A stretch of DNA of 64,000 nt from G013214665 sp964649815 (GTDB lineage Bacteria > Pseudomonadota > Alphaproteobacteria > Rhodobacterales > Rhodobacteraceae), in the NCBI GenBank assembly GCA_964649815.1, contig CAZYQC010000006.1:27701-91700 (forward strand), written 5' to 3'. The number at the start of each line of letters is the position of its first letter. Position 1 is the first letter of the stretch. A model generated the notes under the pieces. It did no database searches. It saw only the letters and a program-made list of their open reading frames with translations, and was not told the DNA's origin. Position numbers and translations under genes: made by a program. Positions 7,972 through 16,263 of the stretch are shown here, piece by piece.

Positions 7972-8990
7972 GTTTTCCATCCTTCTGGAATGCGCGCCGA
8001 ACCGCGCAAAATAAGATCACTTGGCAAAACAACCCGTTCCGGCGGGTCTTCGGGATTTGCGATACGCCGCAAAACCGTCTGCGCTGTTGCTTCGGCCATC
8101 CGGCCACTGGCTTGGCGCACTGTTGTCAAATCATAGGCCGGCCACGCCGCCAAAGGCACATCATCATACCCCACGACCGAAACATCCTGCGGCACCCGTA
8201 GCCCCAACTCAAACCGCAAAGTGTCCATCACGGCAAAGGCCATGTGGTCGTTGGCGACAAAGACCGCATCGGGCCGGTCTGCGCCCGAAAACATCTCGAT
8301 CGTTGCATCCCGCGCGCGCTCATAGTTGAACTCGCCAACCACCCGCGCGGCAAGACGCTGGCCTGCGTGCTCTAACGCCTGAATGAACCCGGCCTCGCGG
8401 TCGCGTTGGGTCGACGCGTCTTCCCACCCGGCGATATAGCCGATGCGCTCATGCCCGCCAGCCAACAAAAGCTCGGCAACCTTGCGCCCGCCCATTGCGT
8501 TGTCTGATGTGACCGCAGACAGGCGCGCGTCATCTTGATAGCGGTTGAGAAGAACGACCGGGATGCCAGCGGCGTCACAGCGCCGGGTCAGATCGTTCGA
8601 CAAACCGACCGAGGCAACGACAATCCCGTCGACCTGGTAATCCAACAGCTCAGAGATCACCTGATCGGCTTCTGCGCCGGTGTTGGCCGCGAAAAAGACC
8701 AAGACGTGATAGCCCTCTTGCTGCAACGCCCGCGACAGCTTTTCGATCGTGTCGGGGTAGAACTGGTTCTCCAGATAGGCCACGACCAGCCCCACAATGC
8801 GCGACCGCCCAGTGATCAGGGATCGCGCAAGAATGTTGGGCCGGTACCCCAATTCATGCGCAGCCTTCTTGACCTTTTCGGCGGTACGCGCCGACACCGA
8901 GGCTCCGGGCGTAAACACACGGCTCACAGCAGACCGCGACACGCCTGCGCGTTCTGCCACTTGCACCGATGTGACGCGCCCGTCGCTCAT
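7968..8990 (-). CDS. LacI-family transcriptional regulator
   Basis: About 340 residues. The N-terminal helix-turn-helix reads VTSVQVAERAGVSRSAVSRV, followed by the hinge helix GYRPNILARSLITGRS and a periplasmic-binding-protein-like effector domain. The ATG at 8990 overlaps the stop of the SDR gene as ATGA, so I prefer it to the ATG at 9002. The gene sits inside the operon it presumably controls. The perfect palindrome TTTTGCACACGTGTGCAAAA in front of the first gene of the operon (18694-18713), with a central CG step, is the likely operator. The sugar-type effector domain suggests induction by the imported compound or an early product. Confidence 0.92.
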   Translation of the reverse strand: MSDGRVTSVQVAERAGVSRSAVSRVFTPGASVSARTAEKVKKAAHELGYRPNILARSLITGRSRIVGLVVAYLENQFYPDTIEKLSRALQQEGYHVLVFFAANTGAEADQVISELLDYQVDGIVVASVGLSNDLTRRCDAAGIPVVLLNRYQDDARLSAVTSDNAMGGRKVAELLLAGGHERIGYIAGWEDASTQRDREAGFIQALEHAGQRLAARVVGEFNYERARDATIEMFSGADRPDAVFVANDHMAFAVMDTLRFELGLRVPQDVSVVGYDDVPLAAWPAYDLTTVRQASGRMAEATAQTVLRRIANPEDPPERVVLPSDLILRGSARIPEGWKT

Positions 8991-9745
8991 TCCGCGGTCC
9001 ACCCTCCATCAACCTTGAGCGCCGTTCCCGTGATCATCGCGCTCGCGTCAGAGGCCAAAAAGACAGCCGCCCCCATGAGATCCTGAACTTCGCCCACGCG
9101 CGGCAATTTGATCTTGTCCATGATCCAGGCAAGGCGGTCTGGGTTTTGGAACGTCGGTTCGGTCAGCGGCGTGCGCACGAAGGTGGGGCAGATCGTGTTG
9201 ATCCGAATATTGGCCTTGCCCCATTCGATTGCCATCGCTTTGACCATGCCCTCGACCGCATGTTTCGAGGCGCAATAAACCGCGCGATCAATACCGCCGA
9301 CATGGCCCATCTGGCTGGAGATATGGATGATGCTGCCACCTTTGCCTGCCTCCATCAACGCCCGCGCAGCAGCCGTCGACAGGAAATACGCGCCGCGCAG
9401 GTTCACATCCATAACGGCGTCAAAATCAGCGGGCTGGGTCTCGACCGCAGCGCTGTGCCGCGCCAAACCGGCCGAGTTCAGCACAATGTCAAAAGGCGTG
9501 GCAAAAACCGATTGGACTGCGGCAAGATCGGTTTGATCCAAGCTCATGGCTTCGGCAGAGAACCCCGCCGCATTCATCGCGGCAACCGATTGCTCTAGCA
9601 CGTCTTCGCGCCGCGCCGCGCAGACCACATGGGCCCCCGCCTCGGCCAAAGCCACAGCGCAGCCCAAACCAATGCCCGACGACGCGCCTGTCACCAGCGC
9701 GCGTTTGCCCGACAGATCAAAGCCCGGAGATCTTGGAAGTTCCAT
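8987..9745 (-). CDS. Short-chain dehydrogenase/reductase (SDR) family oxidoreductase
   Basis: Classical SDR of about 252 residues. The cofactor motif TGASSGIG lies near residue 20, NSAG takes the NNAG position, the catalytic Ser is in HISSQMG and Tyr-x-x-x-Lys in YCASK; the C-terminus ends GTALKVDGGW. The residues A-A-R-R after the second strand suggest NADP(H) use, since Arg replaces the acidic residue of NAD enzymes. Reaction: reversible oxidation of an alcohol to a ketone. Stop and start codons overlap both neighbours (TGATG with SnoaL B, ATGA with lacI), so it is translationally coupled within the operon. Confidence 0.92.
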   Translation of the reverse strand: MELPRSPGFDLSGKRALVTGASSGIGLGCAVALAEAGAHVVCAARREDVLEQSVAAMNAAGFSAEAMSLDQTDLAAVQSVFATPFDIVLNSAGLARHSAAVETQPADFDAVMDVNLRGAYFLSTAAARALMEAGKGGSIIHISSQMGHVGGIDRAVYCASKHAVEGMVKAMAIEWGKANIRINTICPTFVRTPLTEPTFQNPDRLAWIMDKIKLPRVGEVQDLMGAAVFLASDASAMITGTALKVDGGWTAE

Positions 9746-10794
9746 CACAACGCCCGCCCAGTTTCGGGGTCAAACCCCGCGCGCACTTTGTTGAATTCGC
9801 GCATCCGGGCGAACACATCCACGCCAATCTGGTCATACATATGCAACAGATCCACCATCACCCAGTTCTCTCGGATAAGACCGTTTTCGATCCGCCAGAA
9901 ATCCAAAGACCGCATCTGGATTTTCTTGTCCACGGGCGGGATGCCAAGCCAGCCGCCTTGGGTGATCGTCTGCACCATGTTGGGCCAGCCGGTCACCGCC
10001 GCATAGCTGTTGTCGCCAAAGAAATGATAGGTGATTTCGTCCAGATACTGCCCCCGGTCCGGCATGCCGTTCAAAAACGGGATCTGATGCCAATTGCGAA
10101 AGCCTTCGATGCCACGGCCAGTGCCGATGCAGGACGGCCCGTACCATGTCATCTTGGGATGCCAAAACCGCGGCATCTCCATCACCTCGGGGCCGCCTTT
10201 GCTGGGGTGGCGTTTCATATGGTCCAGCATGTCGATGATATGCTGGCACGCCGCCGCACTTTGGGCCTCGTCTCTTGGGGCGCGGGTCAACCCGTCTTGC
10301 GTCGCGGGTCCAGGCACGTGCCATTCGCGCCCAAGCGACGGCATCATCGGCCAAGCCTTTGCCTGCATCATGACCTCGGGCAGATCCCACAACGCCTGCA
10401 TTTCAACGACCTTACCATCCTCAAAGCGGTAAAACTCGTGAAAACGCATATGCGCGATATGCCCCGTTGCAGGAATGTCCAGCCAAGGGTGCCGGAAAGT
10501 GCCGACATAATATCCGCCGCACCCAACCCAATCGGCCCCCTGCTCATCCGAACCAGCCATAACGATCGTGTCGCGCCGCTCCAGATCGGGCCAAGCCGCC
10601 AAGAGCGGCGCATAAGCGGCGTCGCAATAGGCATCGACCCCGTGAATTGTCTCGAAGGGATGGGCCAGGTTAAAGACCACGTCAGGCGCGCAAACGTCTT
10701 CAAACGCGCTTTTGACTGCGTCCATTTCGAAATCATACATCGCCGCCCGCAGTGGCGCGATCAAAGCAGAGTTTTGTGCGTGGATATCGCTCAT
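9745..10794 (-). CDS. SnoaL/NTF2-like ester-cyclase family protein B (double domain)
   Basis: 349 residues with two tandem SnoaL-like domains. The first has WPDLERRDTIVMAGSDEQG and H-I-A-H-M-R-F-H-E-F-Y-R-F-E-D-G-K-V. The second ends with LDFWRIENGLIRENWV, then VD and Q-I-G-V-D-V-F. The last block is shared with proteins C and D, so the three are paralogues. In the SnoaL family an Asp/His pair in the pocket does acid-base chemistry on cyclic substrates. The ATG overlaps the stop of protein C (ATGA). Tandem duplication inside one operon suggests successive steps or a hetero-oligomer. Confidence 0.78.
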   Translation of the reverse strand: MSDIHAQNSALIAPLRAAMYDFEMDAVKSAFEDVCAPDVVFNLAHPFETIHGVDAYCDAAYAPLLAAWPDLERRDTIVMAGSDEQGADWVGCGGYYVGTFRHPWLDIPATGHIAHMRFHEFYRFEDGKVVEMQALWDLPEVMMQAKAWPMMPSLGREWHVPGPATQDGLTRAPRDEAQSAAACQHIIDMLDHMKRHPSKGGPEVMEMPRFWHPKMTWYGPSCIGTGRGIEGFRNWHQIPFLNGMPDRGQYLDEITYHFFGDNSYAAVTGWPNMVQTITQGGWLGIPPVDKKIQMRSLDFWRIENGLIRENWVMVDLLHMYDQIGVDVFARMREFNKVRAGFDPETGRAL

Positions 10795-11798
10795 GTTTCG
10801 GATCCGTTTGGAAGGCGCGCGAACAAATCGACGCCCATTTGTTTAAAAAGGTGGATCATGTCGACAAAGACCCAGTTTTCGGTGAACTGATCCTCTGTTC
10901 GCAGCCAGAAATCCAGCCCGGACACCTCTAACCTGGCGCCCGTGGCCGCCTGGCCCAGATATGGCCCGGTGTGTGTCGCCAGAACCCCCATCGGCCCAGA
11001 CGCCGCAAGCATCCGGTCTTCTGCAAAGAGGCTTTCCAGATGCATGACTTTCCGGTCGGGAAAGGCGATCAGCCAAGGCTGCTGGTGCCGGGTTTCGAAC
11101 TCTTTCAAGGACAGGCACGCGCCAATGCCACCCGGCCCATACCATTTGACGTTGGGATGGAAAAACCGGGCCATGCCCATGCTCGACAAATCGGTTTCGT
11201 CAAAGCTGTTCAGCCCGCCGAAAATGAACGACCGCCCCAAATCCAATGTGGCCCCGCTGACCGCGTCGGACTGCGCCGCATCCAGAACGCCGTTGTACGC
11301 GGTGGGCGCCGGATAGACATGCTGGGCGCCTTTTGGCCTTGGTAAAACCGGCATGCCGATTTGATCGAACCAATCGACGAAATCCCAGATGGTCTGCGCA
11401 TAGATCACGGCCCCATCTTGGTCAAAACGCAGAAACTCGCCCCAACGGATGCGCAAATCCGTCGACGTGGCCGGGATGCCAAAAGCCGCCTTGGTCGCGC
11501 GCCCAGTATAGTAGCCCGTGGCCGCCACCCAATGCGCCCCATCCCCGCGCCCATCCTCATGGGCGGATGACACGCCGCCCATCAAGATATGGGTCTCGCG
11601 CTGCAGATCCGGCACAGCCTGACGCAAAGGCGCGAAAAGCGCGCGGACGATGCCGGCTGCATCCCGAACCCCCACAGGGTCCGGTCCGTGCCACCGCTCT
11701 AGCGACGGCAACAGCGAAACGGCCTTGTCTGGGTCTGTGTCCAGCGCGTCCCACAGCGCGCGCGCAGTTTCTTTGTTGCGTTGATTGACGTCGGTCAC
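10791..11798 (-). CDS. SnoaL/NTF2-like ester-cyclase family protein C (double domain)
   Basis: 335 residues with the same two-domain layout as protein B, including D-L-R-I-R-W-G-E-F-L-R-F-D in the first domain and LDFWLRTEDQFTENWVFVD plus Q-M-G-V-D-L-F in the second. Translation appears to start at GTG (11798), four bases after the stop of the HisD-like gene; no strong SD is seen, so it probably relies on coupling. It is the closest relative of protein B in the window. No known enzyme matches well enough to assign a reaction. Confidence 0.76.
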   Translation of the reverse strand: MTDVNQRNKETARALWDALDTDPDKAVSLLPSLERWHGPDPVGVRDAAGIVRALFAPLRQAVPDLQRETHILMGGVSSAHEDGRGDGAHWVAATGYYTGRATKAAFGIPATSTDLRIRWGEFLRFDQDGAVIYAQTIWDFVDWFDQIGMPVLPRPKGAQHVYPAPTAYNGVLDAAQSDAVSGATLDLGRSFIFGGLNSFDETDLSSMGMARFFHPNVKWYGPGGIGACLSLKEFETRHQQPWLIAFPDRKVMHLESLFAEDRMLAASGPMGVLATHTGPYLGQAATGARLEVSGLDFWLRTEDQFTENWVFVDMIHLFKQMGVDLFARLPNGSET

Positions 11799-11802
11799 AG
11801 GT

Positions 11803-13131
11803 CTATTCGGCAGCCTTCAAGGCAGGTGCCCCTTCCCCATAAGGCACGTTCACCCCGCCATAGCGGCGGACGCGCAAATTGCATTGTTCCGCATGCCCAA
11901 CAAAGCCTTCCAACATGCACAAACGCGAGCCATAGGCCCCGATTTCCGCCGCTGCGGCATCGCTTGTGACCTTTTGGTACGAATGCGTCTTGAGGAATTT
12001 GCCAACCCACAGACCACCGGTGTAGCGCCCCGCCTTTTTGGTCGGCAGGGTGTGGTTGGTGCCGATCACCTTGTCGCCATTGGCAACATTCGTGCGCGGC
12101 CCCAGGAACAGCGCGCCGTAGCACGTCATGTGCTCAAGGAACCAATCGTCGCGATCCGTCATCACCTGCACATGTTCCGAGGCAATGTCATCGGCGACCC
12201 GCAACATCTCGTCATAGCTGTCGCACAAGATCACCTCGCCGTAATCTTCCCACGAGACGCGGGCCGTTTCGGCCGTAGGCAGGATCGTCAGGATCCGCTC
12301 GATCTCGGACAAGGTTTCTTCCGCAAGTTTGCGCGAATTGGTCACCAGAACCGCCGGAGAGTTGTAACCATGCTCGGCCTGCCCCAGCAGGTCGGTCGCG
12401 CACATTTCTGCGTCGACCGTTTCGTCGGCGATCACCATCGTCTCGGTCGGACCCGCAAAAAGGTCGATGCCCACGCGCCCAAAGAGCTGCCGCTTGGCCT
12501 CGGCCACAAAGGCGTTGCCGGGCCCAACAAGCATATGCACCGGTTCCATCGTCTCGGTCCCAATGGCCATCGCGCCGACCGCCTGAATGCCGCCCAAAAC
12601 CCAAATCTCATGCGCGCCACCCAAATGCATGGCCGCAATCACGCCTGGGTTTGGCTCTCCCTTAAAGGGCGGAGTACAGGCGACGATCCGCGGCACGCCC
12701 GCGACCGAAGCGGTCGCAACCGACATATGGGCCGACGCCACCATCGGAAATTTGCCCCCCGGTACGTAACAGCCAACCGACTGCACAGGGATGTTCTTGT
12801 GCCCCAGGATCACGCCCGGCATCGTTTCGACCTCAACATCCAGCATCGAATCCCGCTGTGCCTGGGCAAAGTTGCGCACTTGCTCTTGCGCGAATTCGAT
12901 GTCGTGCAATTCCTGCGGGCTGAGCTTTGCGATCAGCGCGTCGATCTCGTCCTGGCTTAACCGAAAGCTCTCTGGCGTATAGCCATCGAACTTTTCGCTG
13001 AGTTCGCGCACGGCCACATCGCCCCGCGCCTCAATATCGGCCAGCGTGCTTTCTACGATTGCACGCGTTTTGGCATCATCCTCGGCCCGCTCTGTCTCTG
13101 GCTTGCCGCGCTTTAGATATTCAATTGTCAT
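11803..13131 (-). CDS. Histidinol-dehydrogenase-family enzyme, HpsN-like
   Basis: 442 residues with the full HisD fold. The zinc ligands are visible: Gln and His in LLGQAEHGYNSP, Asp in NGDKVIGTNHTLPT and His in FVGHAEQCN. The catalytic Glu-His is in ASEHVQ. The family oxidises a primary alcohol through the aldehyde to a carboxylate with two NAD+. The segment RYTGGLWVGKFLKT is the type seen in sulfopropanediol 3-dehydrogenase (HpsN) and relatives, not biosynthetic HisD, and no other his gene is near. I infer it oxidises a polyol-like substrate end to an acid. AGGAG lies 6 bases before ATG. No hpsO/hpsP neighbour is present, so DHPS itself is uncertain. Confidence 0.85.
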   Translation of the reverse strand: MTIEYLKRGKPETERAEDDAKTRAIVESTLADIEARGDVAVRELSEKFDGYTPESFRLSQDEIDALIAKLSPQELHDIEFAQEQVRNFAQAQRDSMLDVEVETMPGVILGHKNIPVQSVGCYVPGGKFPMVASAHMSVATASVAGVPRIVACTPPFKGEPNPGVIAAMHLGGAHEIWVLGGIQAVGAMAIGTETMEPVHMLVGPGNAFVAEAKRQLFGRVGIDLFAGPTETMVIADETVDAEMCATDLLGQAEHGYNSPAVLVTNSRKLAEETLSEIERILTILPTAETARVSWEDYGEVILCDSYDEMLRVADDIASEHVQVMTDRDDWFLEHMTCYGALFLGPRTNVANGDKVIGTNHTLPTKKAGRYTGGLWVGKFLKTHSYQKVTSDAAAAEIGAYGSRLCMLEGFVGHAEQCNLRVRRYGGVNVPYGEGAPALKAAE

Positions 13132-13210
13132 ATCTCACTCCTGCCCCTGACCTCATGCGGGGCGCCTTACCCAAATGGTCCCGAGACACTGCCCGAGACG
13201 CGTTGCTGTC

Positions 13211-13738
13211 TTAGTCCGGGCGCGGGCTCTCGCGCTCGCCCCGGTCAAATGCTTCCCAGCCCTGGCCGTCGAAAACATCGACACCGAGCTGAGCCAACAC
13301 ATGTGGAAAATCGACCATCACCCAATTGTCGGTGATCTTGCCGTCTTCCACTTTCCAGAAATCCATATACCGGATCTCAACCCGTTTGCCGGTGGGGGCA
13401 ACGCCCATGAAGCTGCCGGAATGGGTCGCCTCTTGGCGCCCAAAGGCCGCAGCCCATTCGCCCATAAAGAGCCGCGCCTCATCGACACACACCTTGTCGG
13501 AAAACGCTGCCTGGAACGGGCGCTGCCAATTGTCCTGGAACTCTTTGAGCCCCGTTTTGGTGCCGCAGCCCGTATTGCCCATCCAGCGAAAGCCGTCGGC
13601 AAAGAATTGGCCAATATCGTCAATGCGGTGGTCGTTCAGGCCATCCACCATGCCTTCGATGACCGCGCGTGTGGCGTCGGTCTTGCTCATGTCCGTGTCA
13701 CGGCTCAGCACCGCTTGTTCTGGGCGAGATCCCTTCAT
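13211..13738 (-). CDS. SnoaL/NTF2-like protein D (single domain)
   Basis: About 175 residues, one NTF2-like domain. The ATG at 13738 is preceded by AAGGAG with 7-base spacing; an upstream ATG at 13798 would lie inside the hairpin region. The C-terminal block (YMDFWKVEDGKITDNWV, then VDF and Q-L-G-V-D-V-F) matches the second domain of proteins B and C, so D looks like the single-domain form from which the double-domain ones may have arisen, or a trimmed copy. It is the first catabolic gene after the transporter, separated from it by two strong hairpins. Confidence 0.78.
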   Translation of the reverse strand: MKGSRPEQAVLSRDTDMSKTDATRAVIEGMVDGLNDHRIDDIGQFFADGFRWMGNTGCGTKTGLKEFQDNWQRPFQAAFSDKVCVDEARLFMGEWAAAFGRQEATHSGSFMGVAPTGKRVEIRYMDFWKVEDGKITDNWVMVDFPHVLAQLGVDVFDGQGWEAFDRGERESPRPD

Positions 13739-13752
13739 GGGGCACTCCTTGT

Positions 13753-13804
13753 CTTCATCTGTGGGGCTTTTGGGGCTGCAAAGATCAGCCCCCCACAAAT
13801 GAAG
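13753..13804. other. Long intercistronic hairpin I between transporter and catabolic genes
   Basis: The arms starting CTTCATCTGTGG (13753) and ending CCACAAATGAAG (13804) pair with one G-T wobble, and an inner stem GGGGCTG / CAGCCCC continues the helix after a 7-base bulge; the loop is CAAAGAT. About 19 pairs in total. There is no T tract, so it looks like an mRNA-stability or processing structure, or a weak attenuator, within the operon. Confidence 0.6.
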
Positions 13805-13808
13805 TCAC

Positions 13809-13837
13809 GCGGCATCCGGTTCAGTGCCGGATGCCGC
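13809..13837. other. Intercistronic hairpin II (perfect 11-bp stem)
   Basis: GCGGCATCCGG (13809-13819) pairs perfectly with CCGGATGCCGC (13827-13837) around a 7-base loop. It lies 4 bases from hairpin I in the 216-base gap between permease 2 and SnoaL D. The rest of the gap (13838-13954) holds no gene I can support. Confidence 0.65.
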
Positions 13838-13954
13838 ATCAAGGCCCCATGTCGTGCCTTCGCGCTCATGGATGCACCTCAGCCTTAGCACCCATCGGGA
13901 TGCGCGGGCGCCGGCGCAGAGGCGTGCGACGCTGGGCAATGTGCCGCGATGGGC

Positions 13955-15109
13955 TCATCCCTTCACCGCACCCGCGGTCAAGCCGCTCACGATCTGGCGC
14001 TGGAATACCATCACCAAAAGGAAAAGCGGCGCAATAATCGAAACCGCAGCCGCAACCGCTTCGACCTGATCGGTCGTCGTTGTCTCGCGGTTAAAGTAGC
14101 CGACAATCGCAGGCACCATCGTCTGATTTTGCGCGTCAAGCAAAAGCGCCGTCACCAGAAAGTCGTTGTAGCCCAGCAAAAAGCTGAAAAGCCCCGTGGT
14201 GATGACGCCCGGCCACATGACCGGCATAATCACCCGGCGGAACGCCTGGAAATGCGAACAGCCATCCACCCGCGCCGCCTCGTCAAGCTCTTGCGGGATG
14301 TTGTGGAAGAACGACCGCAGCATCCAGATCGTGAACGGCTGGTTGATCGCCACAAGCACCGCAATAACCGCCCAAGGCTGGCCGTAAAGTGTAGGCGAGA
14401 TCTCTCCGAAAATGGGGCGCAAGATTTCGGCCGAGTTGATGAACCACGGAAGATACCCCGCAACCAGAACCGAATGCGGCAAGGCGCGGAAGATCAAAGC
14501 CAGGATCAACAGCCAAAATGCCAGGTTAGAGCCAGACCGCGCCAGACCATAGCCCGCCAGCGTACCCACAGTCAGCGAGACCGTCACAACACCTGCCGTC
14601 ACGATCATCGAATTGGCAAAGTTGCGCGTGAATTCATTCTCGAACCAGACCGCGTAGTAATGCTCGGTCGTTAGCCCGATAATCGGCGTGCCTAGCGGGC
14701 CTGTAAAGCTGTTCAACGCGCCAAGAACCAAAGGCAGAATGCCCATCATCAATAGCACAAAGAGGATCGCGTAAACCGCAGCCCCGACGAGCCAGCCAAT
14801 CACGATCCATTCAGGCGGCGTAAAGCGCTGAACCATCGCGGGCAGGCGCGTAAAGGCCCAACGCACCGCAAAGAACAGGACAGCCCCACCGATCAGAATG
14901 TCGAGGATCGACAGCCCCTGACCATTGGCCCGTGTCGCGGGTCCGGTGATCACATCCCAGGCGCTGGCCGCAAAGGCATCGCGCGGAGATTTGAAGCTCA
15001 TCACCATGATCCAGACGATCGGGAAGGCGGCAAGCAAGCACCAAAAGGCAAGGAAACTGCCTGAGGCGATACGCAGAGAAAGCGGTTGAGCAAAAGCGCG
15101 AGACGACAT
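13955..15109 (-). CDS. Carbohydrate ABC transporter permease (MalG-type) with extra membrane segment
   Basis: 384 residues, about 100 longer than the usual MalG-type permease. The C-terminal part is standard, with the ATPase-contacting EAA loop ELDEAARVDGCSHFQAFRRV. Between TM1 (FLAFWCLLAAFPIVWIMVM) and the usual second segment (FANSMIVTAGVVTV) there is an insertion with additional hydrophobic stretches (ILIGGAVLFFAVRWAF and WLVGAAVYAILFVLLMM), probably two extra helices. The start overlaps the stop of the first permease (TAATG). It forms the inner-membrane channel with permease 1. The insertion is unusual for the family and may bind an accessory subunit. Confidence 0.9.
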   Translation of the reverse strand: MSSRAFAQPLSLRIASGSFLAFWCLLAAFPIVWIMVMSFKSPRDAFAASAWDVITGPATRANGQGLSILDILIGGAVLFFAVRWAFTRLPAMVQRFTPPEWIVIGWLVGAAVYAILFVLLMMGILPLVLGALNSFTGPLGTPIIGLTTEHYYAVWFENEFTRNFANSMIVTAGVVTVSLTVGTLAGYGLARSGSNLAFWLLILALIFRALPHSVLVAGYLPWFINSAEILRPIFGEISPTLYGQPWAVIAVLVAINQPFTIWMLRSFFHNIPQELDEAARVDGCSHFQAFRRVIMPVMWPGVITTGLFSFLLGYNDFLVTALLLDAQNQTMVPAIVGYFNRETTTTDQVEAVAAAVSIIAPLFLLVMVFQRQIVSGLTAGAVKG

Positions 15110-16137
15110 TAGTGGCTGCTCCCCTTGTGGTCGCGCCAGGTGCGGCGCAGTGGCAGGATCAACAGGATCACAATCCCGATCATAGTCAGCATGGCAGAGG
15201 CAGAGGCCCGGCTGATCGCCCGGTTGCCAGCATCATCCGGCGTCAGCAGATCGAACGTGAGCCACTGGAGCGAGATAACATGTGCCTCGGATCTAAAGCC
15301 GATGATCTCTTCGAAAACGCGATAGCAATCCATCAAGTGAATAAGCGCGATAAAGATGATCAGCGGCATCAAATGCGGGATGATCACATGGCGCAAACGC
15401 TCAAACCGCGAAGCGCCATCAATGACTGCGCTTTCCAGCGTGTCCATATTCACCGTCTGCAATCCGGCGTAAAAGATCACAAAGGCAAAAGGCGCCACGT
15501 GCCAGACCCGATAGAAATACATCAAAATCTCGATGGTCCAGCCTTGGGCAAACATCGCGATATCGCGCCCTGACCAACGCTCCATCGCAGCGGTCAAAAT
15601 ACCGTCGCCTACAAACAGCCAATAGATCGACAACGATCCGATAACCGGCGTGATGATAAAGGGCAGCAGCGAAACAAAGATGATCGGGCCGCGCATCGAT
15701 TTGGCGGCATTGTTCACGGCCAGCGCAATCGCCAGACCCACACCAATCACCAGCGGCAATGTCAAAAGCGTAAAGGTGAGCGTGAACCGCAAGGCTTTCC
15801 AGAAATCGATCTGCAGAATGTCACGCCATTGACCCTCGCCAATCGCGGCCCAAACCTTGTCCATTTCCAGAACGTTTTGGTAACTTTGCCACCCGACCCA
15901 AGAGGTCTTGGTCAACGTCTCGCCTGTCTCCTCGTCAAGCACCGGCACGGTCTTGAGTTCGGTGGTACAGGTTTGCGTCAAAAAGCCCGGCGTGCAGGTT
16001 TCGACCTCGATCTGTTGCAAGATCGGCTGTGTCACCTGAAAGCTTTGCAGAAACACTGATATCAGCGGGGCAGCAATAAAGATCAGCATCATCAAGACAG
16101 ATGGTCCGACAAAGGCTGCAAATGTTTGGAACCGCAT
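15109..16137 (-). CDS. Sugar ABC transporter permease (MalF-type)
   Basis: About 342 residues. The ATG at 16137 (MRFQTFAAF) has GGAGGG 7 bases upstream, so I prefer it to the ATG at 16191. TM1 is followed by a roughly 75-residue periplasmic region with two Cys (ETCTPGFLTQTCTTE) that may form a disulfide. Five more helices follow with the EAA-type loop AVIDGASRFERLRHVIIPHL. It is the partner permease of the MalG-type protein. In the CUT1 family these import oligosaccharides, polyols or glycerol-phosphates. Confidence 0.9.
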   Translation of the reverse strand: MRFQTFAAFVGPSVLMMLIFIAAPLISVFLQSFQVTQPILQQIEVETCTPGFLTQTCTTELKTVPVLDEETGETLTKTSWVGWQSYQNVLEMDKVWAAIGEGQWRDILQIDFWKALRFTLTFTLLTLPLVIGVGLAIALAVNNAAKSMRGPIIFVSLLPFIITPVIGSLSIYWLFVGDGILTAAMERWSGRDIAMFAQGWTIEILMYFYRVWHVAPFAFVIFYAGLQTVNMDTLESAVIDGASRFERLRHVIIPHLMPLIIFIALIHLMDCYRVFEEIIGFRSEAHVISLQWLTFDLLTPDDAGNRAISRASASAMLTMIGIVILLILPLRRTWRDHKGSSH

Positions 16138-16220
16138 GCACCTGCCCTCCGCTTTGCGTGCTACGCGATGCCCAACCGGGTGGCTCTGCACTCGCGCATG
16201 TGTCCGGGTTTCAAGACAAT

Positions 16221-16249
16221 CCGAGGCGCGGCGCGTGACCGCGCCTCGG
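16221..16249. other. Perfect 11-bp hairpin downstream of the binding-protein gene
   Basis: CCGAGGCGCGG (16221-16231) pairs with CCGCGCCTCGG (16239-16249), loop CGCGTGA, 15 bases after the stop of the substrate-binding protein gene and before the first permease. Such a hairpin after the binding-protein cistron commonly protects that part of the mRNA and lets the binding protein be made in excess over the permeases. Confidence 0.7.
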
Positions 16250-16263
16250 GGTATTTTCGTTGC

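Noticed and set aside
11803..13131. Biosynthetic hisD
   Set aside because: No other his gene is near and the C-terminal region is HpsN-like; the operon context is catabolic.
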